Shown here piece by piece: positions 15,816 to 24,310 of a stretch of DNA of 36,938 nt. A program made the translations under genes and the position numbers. Positions within the stretch are counted from its first letter, which is position 1. Each line of letters starts with the position of its first letter. The notes below the pieces were generated by a model, which was given only the letters and a program-made list of their open reading frames with translations, had not been told where the DNA came from and did no database searches. Source of the DNA: SLID01 sp041667545 (GTDB taxonomy: Bacteria; Omnitrophota; Gorgyraeia; Tantalellales; Tantalellaceae); the NCBI GenBank assembly GCA_041667545.1, contig JBAYES010000014.1, positions 1-36,938 on the forward strand, given 5' to 3'.

Positions 15816-17228
15816 ATGGCAGAAGGACAGGACTATAAGATAAAAGATATCTTGCTTGCCGATCTTGGAAGAAAAGAGATCGACATAGCGGAAAAAGAAA
15901 TGCCCGGGCTTATGGCGGTAAGGGCTAAATACTTAAAGGAAAAACCTTTTTCGGGTGTAAGAATAATGGGATCGCTTCACATGACAGTGCAAACCGCGGT
16001 CCTTATCGAGACCCTTGCCGATCTCGGGGCCGACATAAGGTGGGCGAGCTGCAATATTTTCTCGACCCAGGACCATGCGGCGGCGGCGATCGTAAAAAGA
16101 GGTATCCCTGTTTTCGCGTGGAAAGGCGAAACGCTTGAAGAGTATTGGTGGTGCACCGAGAAGGCGCTTACCTTTCCCGGAAGAAAGGGGCCGAATCTGG
16201 TAGTGGATGACGGCGGAGACGCCACCATGATGCTTCACCTGGGGCTTAATTCCGAAAAAGATCCCTCGCTTCTCGATAAAAGCGCCTCCGGAGAGGATGA
16301 AGAAGAACTTTTCAAAGCGCTTAAAAGATCCCTGAAAACCGATCCCGGGAAATGGAGCGCGCTTACGGCGGAATGGAAAGGTGTATCGGAAGAGACAACT
16401 ACCGGGGTTAACCGGTTATACCGCATGATGAAGAACAAAGAACTCATGGTTCCCGCTTTGAACGTGAACGACTCTGTGACCAAATCTAAATTCGATAATT
16501 TGTACGGGTGCCGTGAATCCCTGGCCGACGGTCTTAAAAGAGCTATGGATGTGATGATAGCCGGGAAAGTCTCCGTGGTTTGCGGTTTTGGAGATGTGGG
16601 GAAAGGATCGGCCCAGTCCCTCAGGGGTTTCGGTTCCCGTGTTATAGTTACCGAAATAGATCCTATATGCGCTTTACAGGCCGCGATGGAAGGATACGAA
16701 GTATCTACCGTGGAAGATACTTTAGGTAAGGCTGACATATACGTAACAGCCACGGGGAACAAACATGTGATAACCATAGATCATATGAAAAGAATGAAAG
16801 ACCAGGCCATAGTCTGCAATATAGGGCATTTTGACAATGAGATACAGGTATCGGAACTTGAAAATTACAAGGGGATAAAGAGGACACAGATAAAACCCCA
16901 GGTAGACAAATATACTTTCCCCGACGGAAGATCGATCTTTCTTCTTGCCGAAGGACGGCTTGTTAATCTGGGCTGTGCCACAGGCCATCCGTCTTTTGTT
17001 ATGTCGAATTCTTTTACGAACCAAGTACTTGCGCAGATAGACCTGTGGAAAAATCGAGACACTTATGAAAATAAGGTCTATACACTTTCGAAAAAGCTCG
17101 ACGAAGAAGTGGCGCGTCTTCATCTTGAAAAGATAGGAATAAAACTTACGAGAATGACGCCCGAACAGTCCGAATATCTTGGGATAGATATGGAAGGGCC
17201 GTATAAACCCGGCCACTACAGGTATTGA
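15816..17228 (+). CDS. ahcY: S-adenosylhomocysteine hydrolase
   Basis: A 470-residue tetrameric NAD-dependent enzyme that splits S-adenosylhomocysteine into adenosine and homocysteine, recycling the product of SAM-dependent methylation. It shows DLGRKEIDIAEKEMPGLMA at the N terminus, NIFSTQDHAAAAI, the NAD-binding glycine motif G257-x-G259-x2-G262 (CGFGDVGKGSA), GHPSFVMSNSFTNQ, and the C-terminal KPGHYRY that reaches into the neighbouring subunit. I prefer ATG 15816 (AAAAGGA upstream) over an in-frame TTG 30 bp earlier. It is coupled with metK. Confidence 0.96.
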   Translation: MAEGQDYKIKDILLADLGRKEIDIAEKEMPGLMAVRAKYLKEKPFSGVRIMGSLHMTVQTAVLIETLADLGADIRWASCNIFSTQDHAAAAIVKRGIPVFAWKGETLEEYWWCTEKALTFPGRKGPNLVVDDGGDATMMLHLGLNSEKDPSLLDKSASGEDEEELFKALKRSLKTDPGKWSALTAEWKGVSEETTTGVNRLYRMMKNKELMVPALNVNDSVTKSKFDNLYGCRESLADGLKRAMDVMIAGKVSVVCGFGDVGKGSAQSLRGFGSRVIVTEIDPICALQAAMEGYEVSTVEDTLGKADIYVTATGNKHVITIDHMKRMKDQAIVCNIGHFDNEIQVSELENYKGIKRTQIKPQVDKYTFPDGRSIFLLAEGRLVNLGCATGHPSFVMSNSFTNQVLAQIDLWKNRDTYENKVYTLSKKLDEEVARLHLEKIGIKLTRMTPEQSEYLGIDMEGPYKPGHYRY

Positions 17229-17256
17229 TGGCCATAGTTCGAAAAAGAGGTGGTTT

Positions 17257-18240
17257 ATGACAAATGATCTGAAAAGAATAGGTGTTCTGACGTCGGGAGG
17301 GGACGCTCCCGGCATGAACGCCGCCATAAGAAGCATAGTGCGAACAGCTGTACATGAGGGTTTGGAAGTGCGCGGGATCATGAGAGGATACGAAGGGCTT
17401 ATAAGCGGGGAGATTATAGAACTTAATTCCAGAAGCGTAAGCAATATACTTTCCAGGGGCGGGACAATATTGAAAACCGCCCGTTCGGCCGAATTCATGA
17501 CAGAGACCGGCCAGAGAAAGGCCGTTCAGGTAATAAGGGACAGCGGAATAGACGCGGTTGTTATTATAGGGGGGAATGGATCTCTTCAGGGCGCGATGGC
17601 GCTCGAGAAAATCGGGGGGATAAAGACCATAGGGGTTCCGGGGACCATAGACAATGACCTTGGAGATACCGATTATACCATTGGATGCCACACTTCTGTC
17701 GACACTGTACTGGATGCCGTAGATAAGATACGGGATACAGTGACAAGCATGGAACGTATTTATGTGGTCGAGGTCATGGGAAGAGAAGAGCCGTATATAG
17801 CCATAATGGCATCTCTTGCCGGCGGAGCGGAAGAAGTGCTTTTCCCCGGAAGCCGTATGGACCTTGCGGTTGTAGCGAAAGATATAAAAGAGGCCGAATC
17901 GAAAGGAAAAAGAAGCTGGATAATAATACTTTCCGAGGGATACGGCGACGCCGTAACCATATCCCGTGAAATAGCGGGAATAACGGGATATGAGGTGCGG
18001 CCGGTGACTCTGGGTCATGTGCAAAGAGGAGGGTCTCCTAACGCGCCCGACAGGATACTGGCGTCCGTTATGGGCGCTTATGCGGTGAGAGCCCTTATTG
18101 CCGGAGAGACAGGGAAGATGGTCGGAATAAAAGGGCACGCTCTGCACCTGGTGGATTACCGGCAGGCGTGTTTTGAAAGGGAAAAAGACCAAAAATTGAA
18201 TCAAGAGCTCTATGATATTACAAAGCTTTTGGCGTCATAA
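17257..18240 (+). CDS. pfkA: 6-phosphofructokinase (ATP-type)
   Basis: A 327-residue glycolytic kinase. The N-terminal SGGDAPGMNAAIR motif and the PGTIDNDL motif (128-135, catalytic D132) are intact. Glycine before TIDND rather than lysine, together with Gly at the fourth position of GGNGS, indicates ATP rather than pyrophosphate as donor. The loop reads GGNGS at 105-109, where the usual residue is Asp (E. coli D103, a Mg-ATP contact); N107 could alter metal binding. GAGGTGG lies before the ATG. Confidence 0.92.
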   Translation: MTNDLKRIGVLTSGGDAPGMNAAIRSIVRTAVHEGLEVRGIMRGYEGLISGEIIELNSRSVSNILSRGGTILKTARSAEFMTETGQRKAVQVIRDSGIDAVVIIGGNGSLQGAMALEKIGGIKTIGVPGTIDNDLGDTDYTIGCHTSVDTVLDAVDKIRDTVTSMERIYVVEVMGREEPYIAIMASLAGGAEEVLFPGSRMDLAVVAKDIKEAESKGKRSWIIILSEGYGDAVTISREIAGITGYEVRPVTLGHVQRGGSPNAPDRILASVMGAYAVRALIAGETGKMVGIKGHALHLVDYRQACFEREKDQKLNQELYDITKLLAS

Positions 18241-18294
18241 AGAGATAACGGCTTTGAGTTCGTAGCGGGAACGGGAAACAGGGATTATCTAATT

Positions 18295-19386
18295 ATGAGG
18301 GTTATAACAAGGTACACATTGAAAGAGCTGGGAGGGCCTTTTTTTGGGGCCCTTTTTGTTCTTACCATTATTTTAGCGGCGGGAAATATAATACAGACCG
18401 CCGATATGGTAATGAACAAAGGGGTGGCGATAACGCAGGTAGCGCGTGTTTTTCTTTATTTTCTCCCCTATGTGCTTATTTTTACCATACCCATTTCAGT
18501 GTTGGCAGCCGTGCTTCTGGGGTTCGGGCGCTTGTCCGGAGACAACGAGCTCACCGCCATAAGGACCAGCGGGATAAGTTTGCGTAAAGTGATCTTTCCT
18601 GTTTTAGTATGCGGTGTTCTGATAAGCCTTGCCAATATTCCTCTTAACGACAGGATATTGCCGGAATCCGAGTTTGCCGCGCGTAAACTTCTTCAGAAGA
18701 TAGGCATGCAGAACCCTTCCGCGCTTATAGAGCCGGGTATTTTTGTCAAAGGGTTTCAGGATTATATTGTTTTTGTACACAATAAAAGAGGGGATGTTCT
18801 TGAGGATATCCGTATTTATCAGCCGCGGGAAGGGAAACCAACAAGGACTATCGTGGCCAAGACGGGAAGCATAATTCCTCTGCCCGATGAGACCGGGGTA
18901 AGAATGGAACTTATGAACGGGTTTGCCGATGAAATATCTCCGGAAAGCCCGGATGACTTCTACAAAATATCTTTCCAGAATTACCAGATGACACTTAATC
19001 TCGACAAGGTAGTCGATATAGACAGCATACAGAAAAAAGCAAGAGAGAAAAGTATGAAAGAGCTGACGCGGGAGATAGAAAAAATGGGCTCTTTAGTTAA
19101 TGTCGTGCCTTTGCGGGTGGAATTCCATAAAAAGCTCGCATTGTCTTTTTCGAACCTTGTTTTTGTTCTTGTTGGAGTGCCTTTGGCTATAAATACTCAC
19201 AGGCGGGAAAAATTTGTTGGTTTTGCCATGGCAATAGTGCTTTTTCTTGTGTATTGGGGCATAATGCTGGGCGGGATAGCCTTTGCCATAAGGGGGACGA
19301 TCCCGGCCTGGGCCGGAGTGTGGTCGGCCAATATAATTCTCTCCGCGCTCGGGGCCATGCTCTTTTACAAACTTTTTCGAAGGTAA
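18295..19386 (+). CDS. LPS export permease, LptF/LptG family (first copy)
   Basis: A 363-residue inner-membrane permease with the family layout: three N-terminal transmembrane segments (about residues 13-33, 55-80, 97-117), a periplasmic beta-jellyroll region to ~270, and three C-terminal segments. ITRYTLKELGGPF at the start and LSGDNELTAIRTSGIS near residue 80 are family signatures (coupling helix contacting the LptB ATPase). With its partner it moves LPS from the inner membrane to the LptC/A bridge. It is adjacent to a second family member, as in lptF-lptG operons, but assigning F versus G is not possible from sequence alone. Confidence 0.9.
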   Translation: MRVITRYTLKELGGPFFGALFVLTIILAAGNIIQTADMVMNKGVAITQVARVFLYFLPYVLIFTIPISVLAAVLLGFGRLSGDNELTAIRTSGISLRKVIFPVLVCGVLISLANIPLNDRILPESEFAARKLLQKIGMQNPSALIEPGIFVKGFQDYIVFVHNKRGDVLEDIRIYQPREGKPTRTIVAKTGSIIPLPDETGVRMELMNGFADEISPESPDDFYKISFQNYQMTLNLDKVVDIDSIQKKAREKSMKELTREIEKMGSLVNVVPLRVEFHKKLALSFSNLVFVLVGVPLAINTHRREKFVGFAMAIVLFLVYWGIMLGGIAFAIRGTIPAWAGVWSANIILSALGAMLFYKLFRR

Positions 19387-19388
19387 GG

Positions 19389-20495
19389 ATGCAGTTACTT
19401 GAAAAACACATACTTAAAGATTATGCCGCAAGTTTCGTTTTTTGTATTACCTTGCTTATAGTTGTAGGGATAATAGGCGACATTCTCAGTTTTATCGAAA
19501 ATATTTTTAAATATGGTATTTCTCTCGGAAGTATATTCGCCTTCTATTTTTATCTCGCGCCGTTCGCATTTGTAAACATGATGCCATTCGCCTGTCTTCT
19601 TGCGGCGGTGTACGTTTTTAATACGCTCAGCAAGCATCAGGAAATAACAGCGGTTATTGCCAGCGGCATAAACCTATGGAAATTAATAAAACCGGTATTG
19701 GCGGTAACTTTCATTTTTTGCATTATTACATTCATTGTAAACGACCGGGTCGTTCCATATACGTTTGAAAAGGCGAACACGATAAGACGAGAAGAACTGG
19801 AAGCGCATAGGGCCGAGGACACTAATGAGCGCGGGATAAGGGATCTGGCCGTTTACAGCAGAGGCGGACAGATGATGTTTGCCAAATATTTTTATCCCGG
19901 AAAAAACAGTCTTGAGAATGTTATTATACAAAGGCAGGATGAAGACAATGATGTTGTAGAGAAGATAAACGCGCGGGAAATAAAATGGATTAAGAAAGGG
20001 AAAACAGAAGGGGTATGGGAAGGTGAGGATGTTATAGTTTTTTCAATAAATCCGAAAGGGGGGTTTATGGGGGATCCTGAAGTCTTTAAAAAGAAAATAA
20101 TGGATATCCCCGAGACGCCTGAAGAACTCGGGAAGGTGCAATCCGACCCCAGATTCATGAGCTATCGCCAGCTTCGCGATTACATAGATGTGATGCACAC
20201 GGGTTCCGAGGAAACATTGAGACGTCTTGAGGTAGACCTCAATTACAAACTGGCTTTTCCTTTTATGGCTCTTGTAACTATACTGATAGGGGTACCCTTC
20301 AGCATCGAAACAGGCCGGGCTAACGCCCTTATTGGTATGGCCAAAGGAATAACCGCGGGAGTCGCGTATCTTCCGGTAGTCGCTATAAGCCTGGCTTTGG
20401 GGAAAGCCGGAGTTTTAAGCCCTGAACTTTCTTCCTGGTCGGTAGCTGTGGCTTTCTCTCTCGCGGGAGCGCATTTCATAAACCTTAAAAGCTGA
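19389..20495 (+). CDS. LPS export permease, LptF/LptG family (second copy)
   Basis: A 368-residue protein with the same topology as its neighbour: MQLLEKHILKDYAASFVFC at the start, three transmembrane helices, LSKHQEITAVIASGINLWK coupling segment, a periplasmic domain, and three C-terminal helices. ATG 19389 lies 2 bp after the upstream stop with TAAGGA at the junction, showing translational coupling. An in-frame upstream extension overlaps the first permease by more than 100 bp and lacks a hydrophobic or family-like sequence, so I rejected it. No LptB, LptC or LptA is present in the window. Confidence 0.9.
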   Translation: MQLLEKHILKDYAASFVFCITLLIVVGIIGDILSFIENIFKYGISLGSIFAFYFYLAPFAFVNMMPFACLLAAVYVFNTLSKHQEITAVIASGINLWKLIKPVLAVTFIFCIITFIVNDRVVPYTFEKANTIRREELEAHRAEDTNERGIRDLAVYSRGGQMMFAKYFYPGKNSLENVIIQRQDEDNDVVEKINAREIKWIKKGKTEGVWEGEDVIVFSINPKGGFMGDPEVFKKKIMDIPETPEELGKVQSDPRFMSYRQLRDYIDVMHTGSEETLRRLEVDLNYKLAFPFMALVTILIGVPFSIETGRANALIGMAKGITAGVAYLPVVAISLALGKAGVLSPELSSWSVAVAFSLAGAHFINLKS

Positions 20496-20541
20496 TGACA
20501 GGGGTAGCGGGTACAAAAGGGAATGACAGGTAAAATATTTT

Positions 20542-21612
20542 ATGTTCGATAATACGATAGGAAAAATAAATATTTCTTTGAAGGATTTTGTCGAAGGCGC
20601 TTCTGGAAGAATAGGGCTTCAGAAGGCGTCGCCGGCTCTTTATTCGGGAATACTTGAATTTGTGACACGTCCCGGTAAAAGAATAAGGCCCGTACTTTTT
20701 CTTATAAGCTTTAAAGGGTACTCAGAAAGCAGAACTAAGGTCACGAGAGGCCTTATCAGATGTTCTCTGGCCTTCGAGCTTCTCCACGATTTTCTTCTTG
20801 TCCATGATGATGTTATCGATAATTCGTCTTTGAGGCGTGGTAAACCTACATTACATAAGGTTTTCAACAAAAAGCTCGGCGTTCCCGGGGGCAGCCGGAT
20901 CGGTTCCGATCTCGCTATAGTTGCCGGGGACATAATAGCCGCTCTTTCGGTGGAAGCGCTGTTGTCTTTCAATGCGCCGGCAGAGCTGAAAGAAAAAGCG
21001 CTTCTTGAATTTACAAAAGCCATGTCTATTACGGGGGTCGGGGAATTTATTGATATTGTTAACAATCTTACATGTATGGAAAAAGTTAAAAAGAACGATG
21101 TTCTTATGACTTACATATACAAGACAGCGAGGTATACATTTGAGGCGCCTCTTGTTATAGGAGCTATTCTTTCGGGTTGCGCGAGATCCGAGATAAAGAA
21201 ACTTTCTGTTCTCGGAACGACCCTCGGGCAGGCTTTTCAGCTTCAGGATGATATGCTTGATGTCTTTTTTTCAGCGAAGAAGACAGGCAAACCCGTTCTA
21301 TCGGATATAGCCGAATCCAAGAAAACTCTCATGGCATGGAAAGCATATGAGAATCTTAACCTTTCCGGGAAAAAAAGAGCTTCAGCCATACTCGCGAAAA
21401 AAGACAAGACACCTTCCGACATAGAGGAATTCAGGTCTCTCATCATTTCTTCCGGTTCCGGAAAATATTGTCTGGACCTGGCGCTATCTCTTCTTAACGC
21501 GTCGAGAAGCCTTATTCCCGCGCTTAAGATGGGCGCATCCTCTAAAAAAGCCCTTTCTGATTTTGTTGAAAGGTCTTTCTGTAAGATAAATTCACTTGGA
21601 GATGTTTTGTGA
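20542..21612 (+). CDS. Polyprenyl (isoprenyl) diphosphate synthase
   Basis: A 356-residue all-alpha prenyltransferase that condenses isopentenyl diphosphate onto an allylic diphosphate. The first Asp-rich motif is DDVID at 89-93 followed by RRGKPTLH, the second is LQDDMLD with D236, D237 and D240, and GKRIRP near residue 45-50 binds diphosphate. Product length cannot be deduced. It overlaps ispH by 4 bp (GTGA), so both isoprenoid steps are likely co-expressed. Confidence 0.9.
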   Translation: MFDNTIGKINISLKDFVEGASGRIGLQKASPALYSGILEFVTRPGKRIRPVLFLISFKGYSESRTKVTRGLIRCSLAFELLHDFLLVHDDVIDNSSLRRGKPTLHKVFNKKLGVPGGSRIGSDLAIVAGDIIAALSVEALLSFNAPAELKEKALLEFTKAMSITGVGEFIDIVNNLTCMEKVKKNDVLMTYIYKTARYTFEAPLVIGAILSGCARSEIKKLSVLGTTLGQAFQLQDDMLDVFFSAKKTGKPVLSDIAESKKTLMAWKAYENLNLSGKKRASAILAKKDKTPSDIEEFRSLIISSGSGKYCLDLALSLLNASRSLIPALKMGASSKKALSDFVERSFCKINSLGDVL

Positions 21613-22460
21613 TAACGGTCAATGTCGCCAGAAGTTCCGGGTTTTGTTCGGGAGTTAAAAGGGCGATCGATATGAGCCTCAAGCTTTCCCGCGAGAAGGA
21701 AAAAGTCTATATACTTGGGGACATAGTGCATAACAGCTTTGTTGTGGAAGACCTGGAAAAGAAAGGCATAAGAAGGATAAAAAAACTGAACCGGAAAAAG
21801 GGAGCTACTCTCATAATACGCGCGCATGGCGCGCCTAAAAGCCTTTTCAGAAAAGCCCGGGCCATGGGCTACAAAGTTGTCGATGCAACATGCCCCAAAG
21901 TTAAAGAAATATACAAAATAGCAAGGCGTCTTGAAAAAAAACAGAAGCTTATAATTATCGGGGATCGCGGACACGACGAAGTCAAGGGAATAGCGGGGCA
22001 ATTATCCCGTAAGCCAATCATTATAGGATCGCCGAAAGATATAGACAAGGGCCGGCTTTCCTCGGTAAAGCGAGCGGCGGCAGTTACGCAGTCCACCCAA
22101 TCGGCTGAAAACATATTCCGCGTAATGAACAAGCTGTCGAAACTTATCCCGGAACTCAAACTTTACGATACTACCTGCAGGATAACCAGGGTAAAGCAGG
22201 AAGAGATAAAGGCTCTTGCCAGGAACAACGATGCCGTTTTTGTTGTGGGGTCGGGAACAAGCGCCAATACCGGACAACTGTACAAAATATCAAAAAGCAT
22301 TAACAAAAACACATTCCGCATTGAAAGCGCCGCAGACCTTAAGTTCCGCGGGAACCGGTCTTTTAAGAATGTGGGCATAATGGCCGGAGCGTCTACTCCC
22401 GACGAGATAACCGCTGAAATAGTCGACCGGGTCAGGAATACCGCGCCGCCTCGTTCATAA
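21609..22460 (+). CDS. ispH: 4-hydroxy-3-methylbut-2-enyl diphosphate reductase
   Basis: A 283-residue iron-sulfur enzyme of the last MEP-pathway step, producing IPP and DMAPP. The three conserved cysteines that bind the cluster are C13 (SSGFCSGVKRAI), C95 (DATCPKV) and C190 (DTTC). VHN at 40-42, RAHG and the later SGTSAN motif also fit. Translation starts with GTG overlapping the stop of the polyprenyl synthase gene. Its presence shows that the organism uses the MEP route. Confidence 0.95.
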   Translation: MITVNVARSSGFCSGVKRAIDMSLKLSREKEKVYILGDIVHNSFVVEDLEKKGIRRIKKLNRKKGATLIIRAHGAPKSLFRKARAMGYKVVDATCPKVKEIYKIARRLEKKQKLIIIGDRGHDEVKGIAGQLSRKPIIIGSPKDIDKGRLSSVKRAAAVTQSTQSAENIFRVMNKLSKLIPELKLYDTTCRITRVKQEEIKALARNNDAVFVVGSGTSANTGQLYKISKSINKNTFRIESAADLKFRGNRSFKNVGIMAGASTPDEITAEIVDRVRNTAPPRS

Positions 22461-22462
22461 AA

Positions 22463-23908
22463 ATGAAAAATTTCCTTCCATGTTCAAAACCGGTACCTGT
22501 TCTTGAAAAAATAAGATCTGTTTTTTCTCCGGAAGAAGTTTTTTCCTTTTTTTCCTCCCGGGATAAAGCCGTTTTTCTCAATAGTTCCATGGAAAGCGAC
22601 GCGGCGAGATATAGTTTTATAGGCCTTGATCCGTTCTTTTCCCTCGAAAGCAAAGGATCCCTGATAAATATCGCTCTACACGGCCAGAAGTTAAGGATGT
22701 TCGGTAACCCCCTGAAGGTCCTAAAGTCCGCCGCAAGCTCTTACAACGTACGCAATAAAACACAATTCCCGCTTATTTCTGGGGGAATGGGGTATTTTTC
22801 ATACGAAGTAAAGAATCTCATCGAAGATCTCGCGCCGCTCAGGGAAGATGATATAGATATCCCTGAAATATGGTTCAATTTTTACAGGTGTATACTCATC
22901 TTCGATAAAAGATGCCCCGGGGAATTCTACGCGAGTGTACTCGATCTTGATCCGGGAGGGGGGATGAAAGCCGGACAGATAATAGACGAAATAAAGGATA
23001 CTCTATCCCGCCGCTCAGGTAATTACTCAGGAGGGTTAGCTGATCCTGAGGAAAAGCTTGAAAATCCGGGAAAATCCGGCGCCGGAATAATATCAAATTT
23101 TACAAAAGAAGAGTATGTAAAGGCCGTAGAAAAAACACTTGGGCACATAAAGGACGGGGATATATACCAGGCATGTCTTTCTCAAAGGTTCAGCACCATA
23201 TGGGAAACTTCCGGATACGGACTTTATTTGAAACTTAATAAGGTGAACCCGTCTCCTTTTGGAGCTTACATAAACGGAGGGGACTTCTCCATTATCTCTT
23301 CCTCTCCTGAACTTTTTCTACGCCGCCGGGACAATGTTATAGAGACCAGGCCCATGAAAGGGACAAGGCCGGCAGGGAGTTCTTGCGATGAGGATGCCGG
23401 GATAAAGGCGGAACTGGAACAAAGCGCCAAAGATAAAGCCGAACTTCTTATGATAGTGGACCTCGAGAGGAATGACCTCGGAAAAATAGCCGTGCCGGGT
23501 TCTGTGAGGATTGAAGAGCCGAGGCGTATTGAGCGGCACCCCACGGTCTTTCAAGCCATTTCCATTATAAAGGGGAACGTGGAGGAAGGAACTGACAATC
23601 TTGATATTCTGGAGGCCGCTTTCCCGGGCGGTTCTATCACGGGATGCCCTAAAATAAGGGCCATGAACATAATTAGCGACATAGAACCATGTATTCGGGG
23701 TGTTTACACGGGATCCATAGGATATTTAAGTTTTCACGGCACAATGGACATGAATATAGCCATTCGTACTATGACACTTAAAGAAGGGAACCTTTATTTT
23801 CACGCGGGAGGAGGAATTGTTTCTGACTCTGACCCGGAAGAGGAATATGAAGAAACGCTGGTAAAAGCGCGCGCGCTTATGGACGCGTGCGGCGCAAACC
23901 CTGATTGA
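22463..23908 (+). CDS. pabB: Aminodeoxychorismate synthase component I (PabB-type)
   Basis: A 481-residue chorismate-using enzyme. The C-terminal catalytic domain shows IKDGDIYQACLSQRF, SSSPELFLRR, RPMKGTRP, VDLERNDLGK, and GGSITGCPKIRAM. K299 in PMKGT is the lysine used by PabB, where anthranilate synthase (TrpE) has Ala, so folate synthesis is favoured over tryptophan synthesis. It starts 2 bp after ispH. No PabA glutaminase or PabC lyase is nearby. The tRNA-Ser promoter overlaps its stop codon. Confidence 0.85.
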   Translation: MKNFLPCSKPVPVLEKIRSVFSPEEVFSFFSSRDKAVFLNSSMESDAARYSFIGLDPFFSLESKGSLINIALHGQKLRMFGNPLKVLKSAASSYNVRNKTQFPLISGGMGYFSYEVKNLIEDLAPLREDDIDIPEIWFNFYRCILIFDKRCPGEFYASVLDLDPGGGMKAGQIIDEIKDTLSRRSGNYSGGLADPEEKLENPGKSGAGIISNFTKEEYVKAVEKTLGHIKDGDIYQACLSQRFSTIWETSGYGLYLKLNKVNPSPFGAYINGGDFSIISSSPELFLRRRDNVIETRPMKGTRPAGSSCDEDAGIKAELEQSAKDKAELLMIVDLERNDLGKIAVPGSVRIEEPRRIERHPTVFQAISIIKGNVEEGTDNLDILEAAFPGGSITGCPKIRAMNIISDIEPCIRGVYTGSIGYLSFHGTMDMNIAIRTMTLKEGNLYFHAGGGIVSDSDPEEEYEETLVKARALMDACGANPD

Positions 23909-23933
23909 CGGAGAAAAGCCGGCGTGATACAAT
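23905..23933 (+). promoter_or_regulatory. Promoter of tRNA-Ser(GGA)
   Basis: TTGACG (23905-23910), 17-bp spacer, TACAAT (23928-23933), 27 bp before the tRNA. The -35 overlaps the pabB stop codon at 23906-23908. Confidence 0.7.
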
Positions 23934-23960
23934 CACAGCAGTGTTGATCTCCCCAAACGC

Positions 23961-24048
<88 letters not shown>

Positions 24049-24084
24049 CGAATTGAGCGTAAGTCGTAAATACGCACAAAATAA

Positions 24085-24140
24085 GAGAATCCGTCGCAAA
24101 TGTCAGAAATACAGGCATTTAGGCGGATTTTCTCGTTTTA
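24085..24140 (+). terminator. Hairpin after tRNA-Ser, probable terminator
   Basis: The imperfect stem gagaatccg (24085-24093) pairs with cggattttctc (24124-24134), with aaatg/cattt inside and gttttatt after. It could terminate tRNA-Ser transcription and shield the integrase region. Confidence 0.45.
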
Positions 24141-24185
24141 TTACCTTTCATCTTTTTTCACTTAAAGCCCTTTTGAAAAGAAAAG

Positions 24186-24213
24186 TGGACATGAATTGGA
24201 CAAGAAGTGGACA
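24186..24213 (+). promoter_or_regulatory. Three phased TGGACA boxes, candidate integrase arm-binding sites
   Basis: TGGACA occurs at 24186, 24197 and 24208, exactly 11 bp apart, so one per helical turn. The boxes lie between the tRNA attachment site and the integrase gene, where arm-type sites for tyrosine recombinases or excisionase sites are found. The binding role is inference. Confidence 0.45.
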
Positions 24214-24234
24214 AAATTCTTGTCAGTTGTTGGA

Positions 24235-24272
24235 GCCTATCGGCTGTCTTTAATGACCGGATAGGCGTTTTT
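24235..24272 (+). terminator. Rho-independent terminator upstream of the integrase
   Basis: Stem gcctatcgg (24235-24243) and ccggataggc (24257-24266, one bulged base), followed by gttttta. It lies just 5' of the integrase gene. Confidence 0.6.
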
Positions 24273-24310
24273 ATTTTGTTGGATAGTTGATGGAAAAAGG
24301 GGGTGCTGGA

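Noticed and set aside
17146..18204. 352-codon minus-strand frame opposite phosphofructokinase
   Set aside because: Antisense shadow of pfkA; the plus-strand protein has all catalytic motifs.
19254..19388. Upstream extension of the second LptF/LptG permease
   Set aside because: It lies inside the first permease gene, lacks a start signal and family-like sequence; ATG 19389 is coupled to the upstream stop.
22463..23908. Assignment as anthranilate synthase TrpE
   Set aside because: Lysine in PMKGT (K299) is the PabB-type residue; TrpE has Ala there. No trp genes are adjacent.
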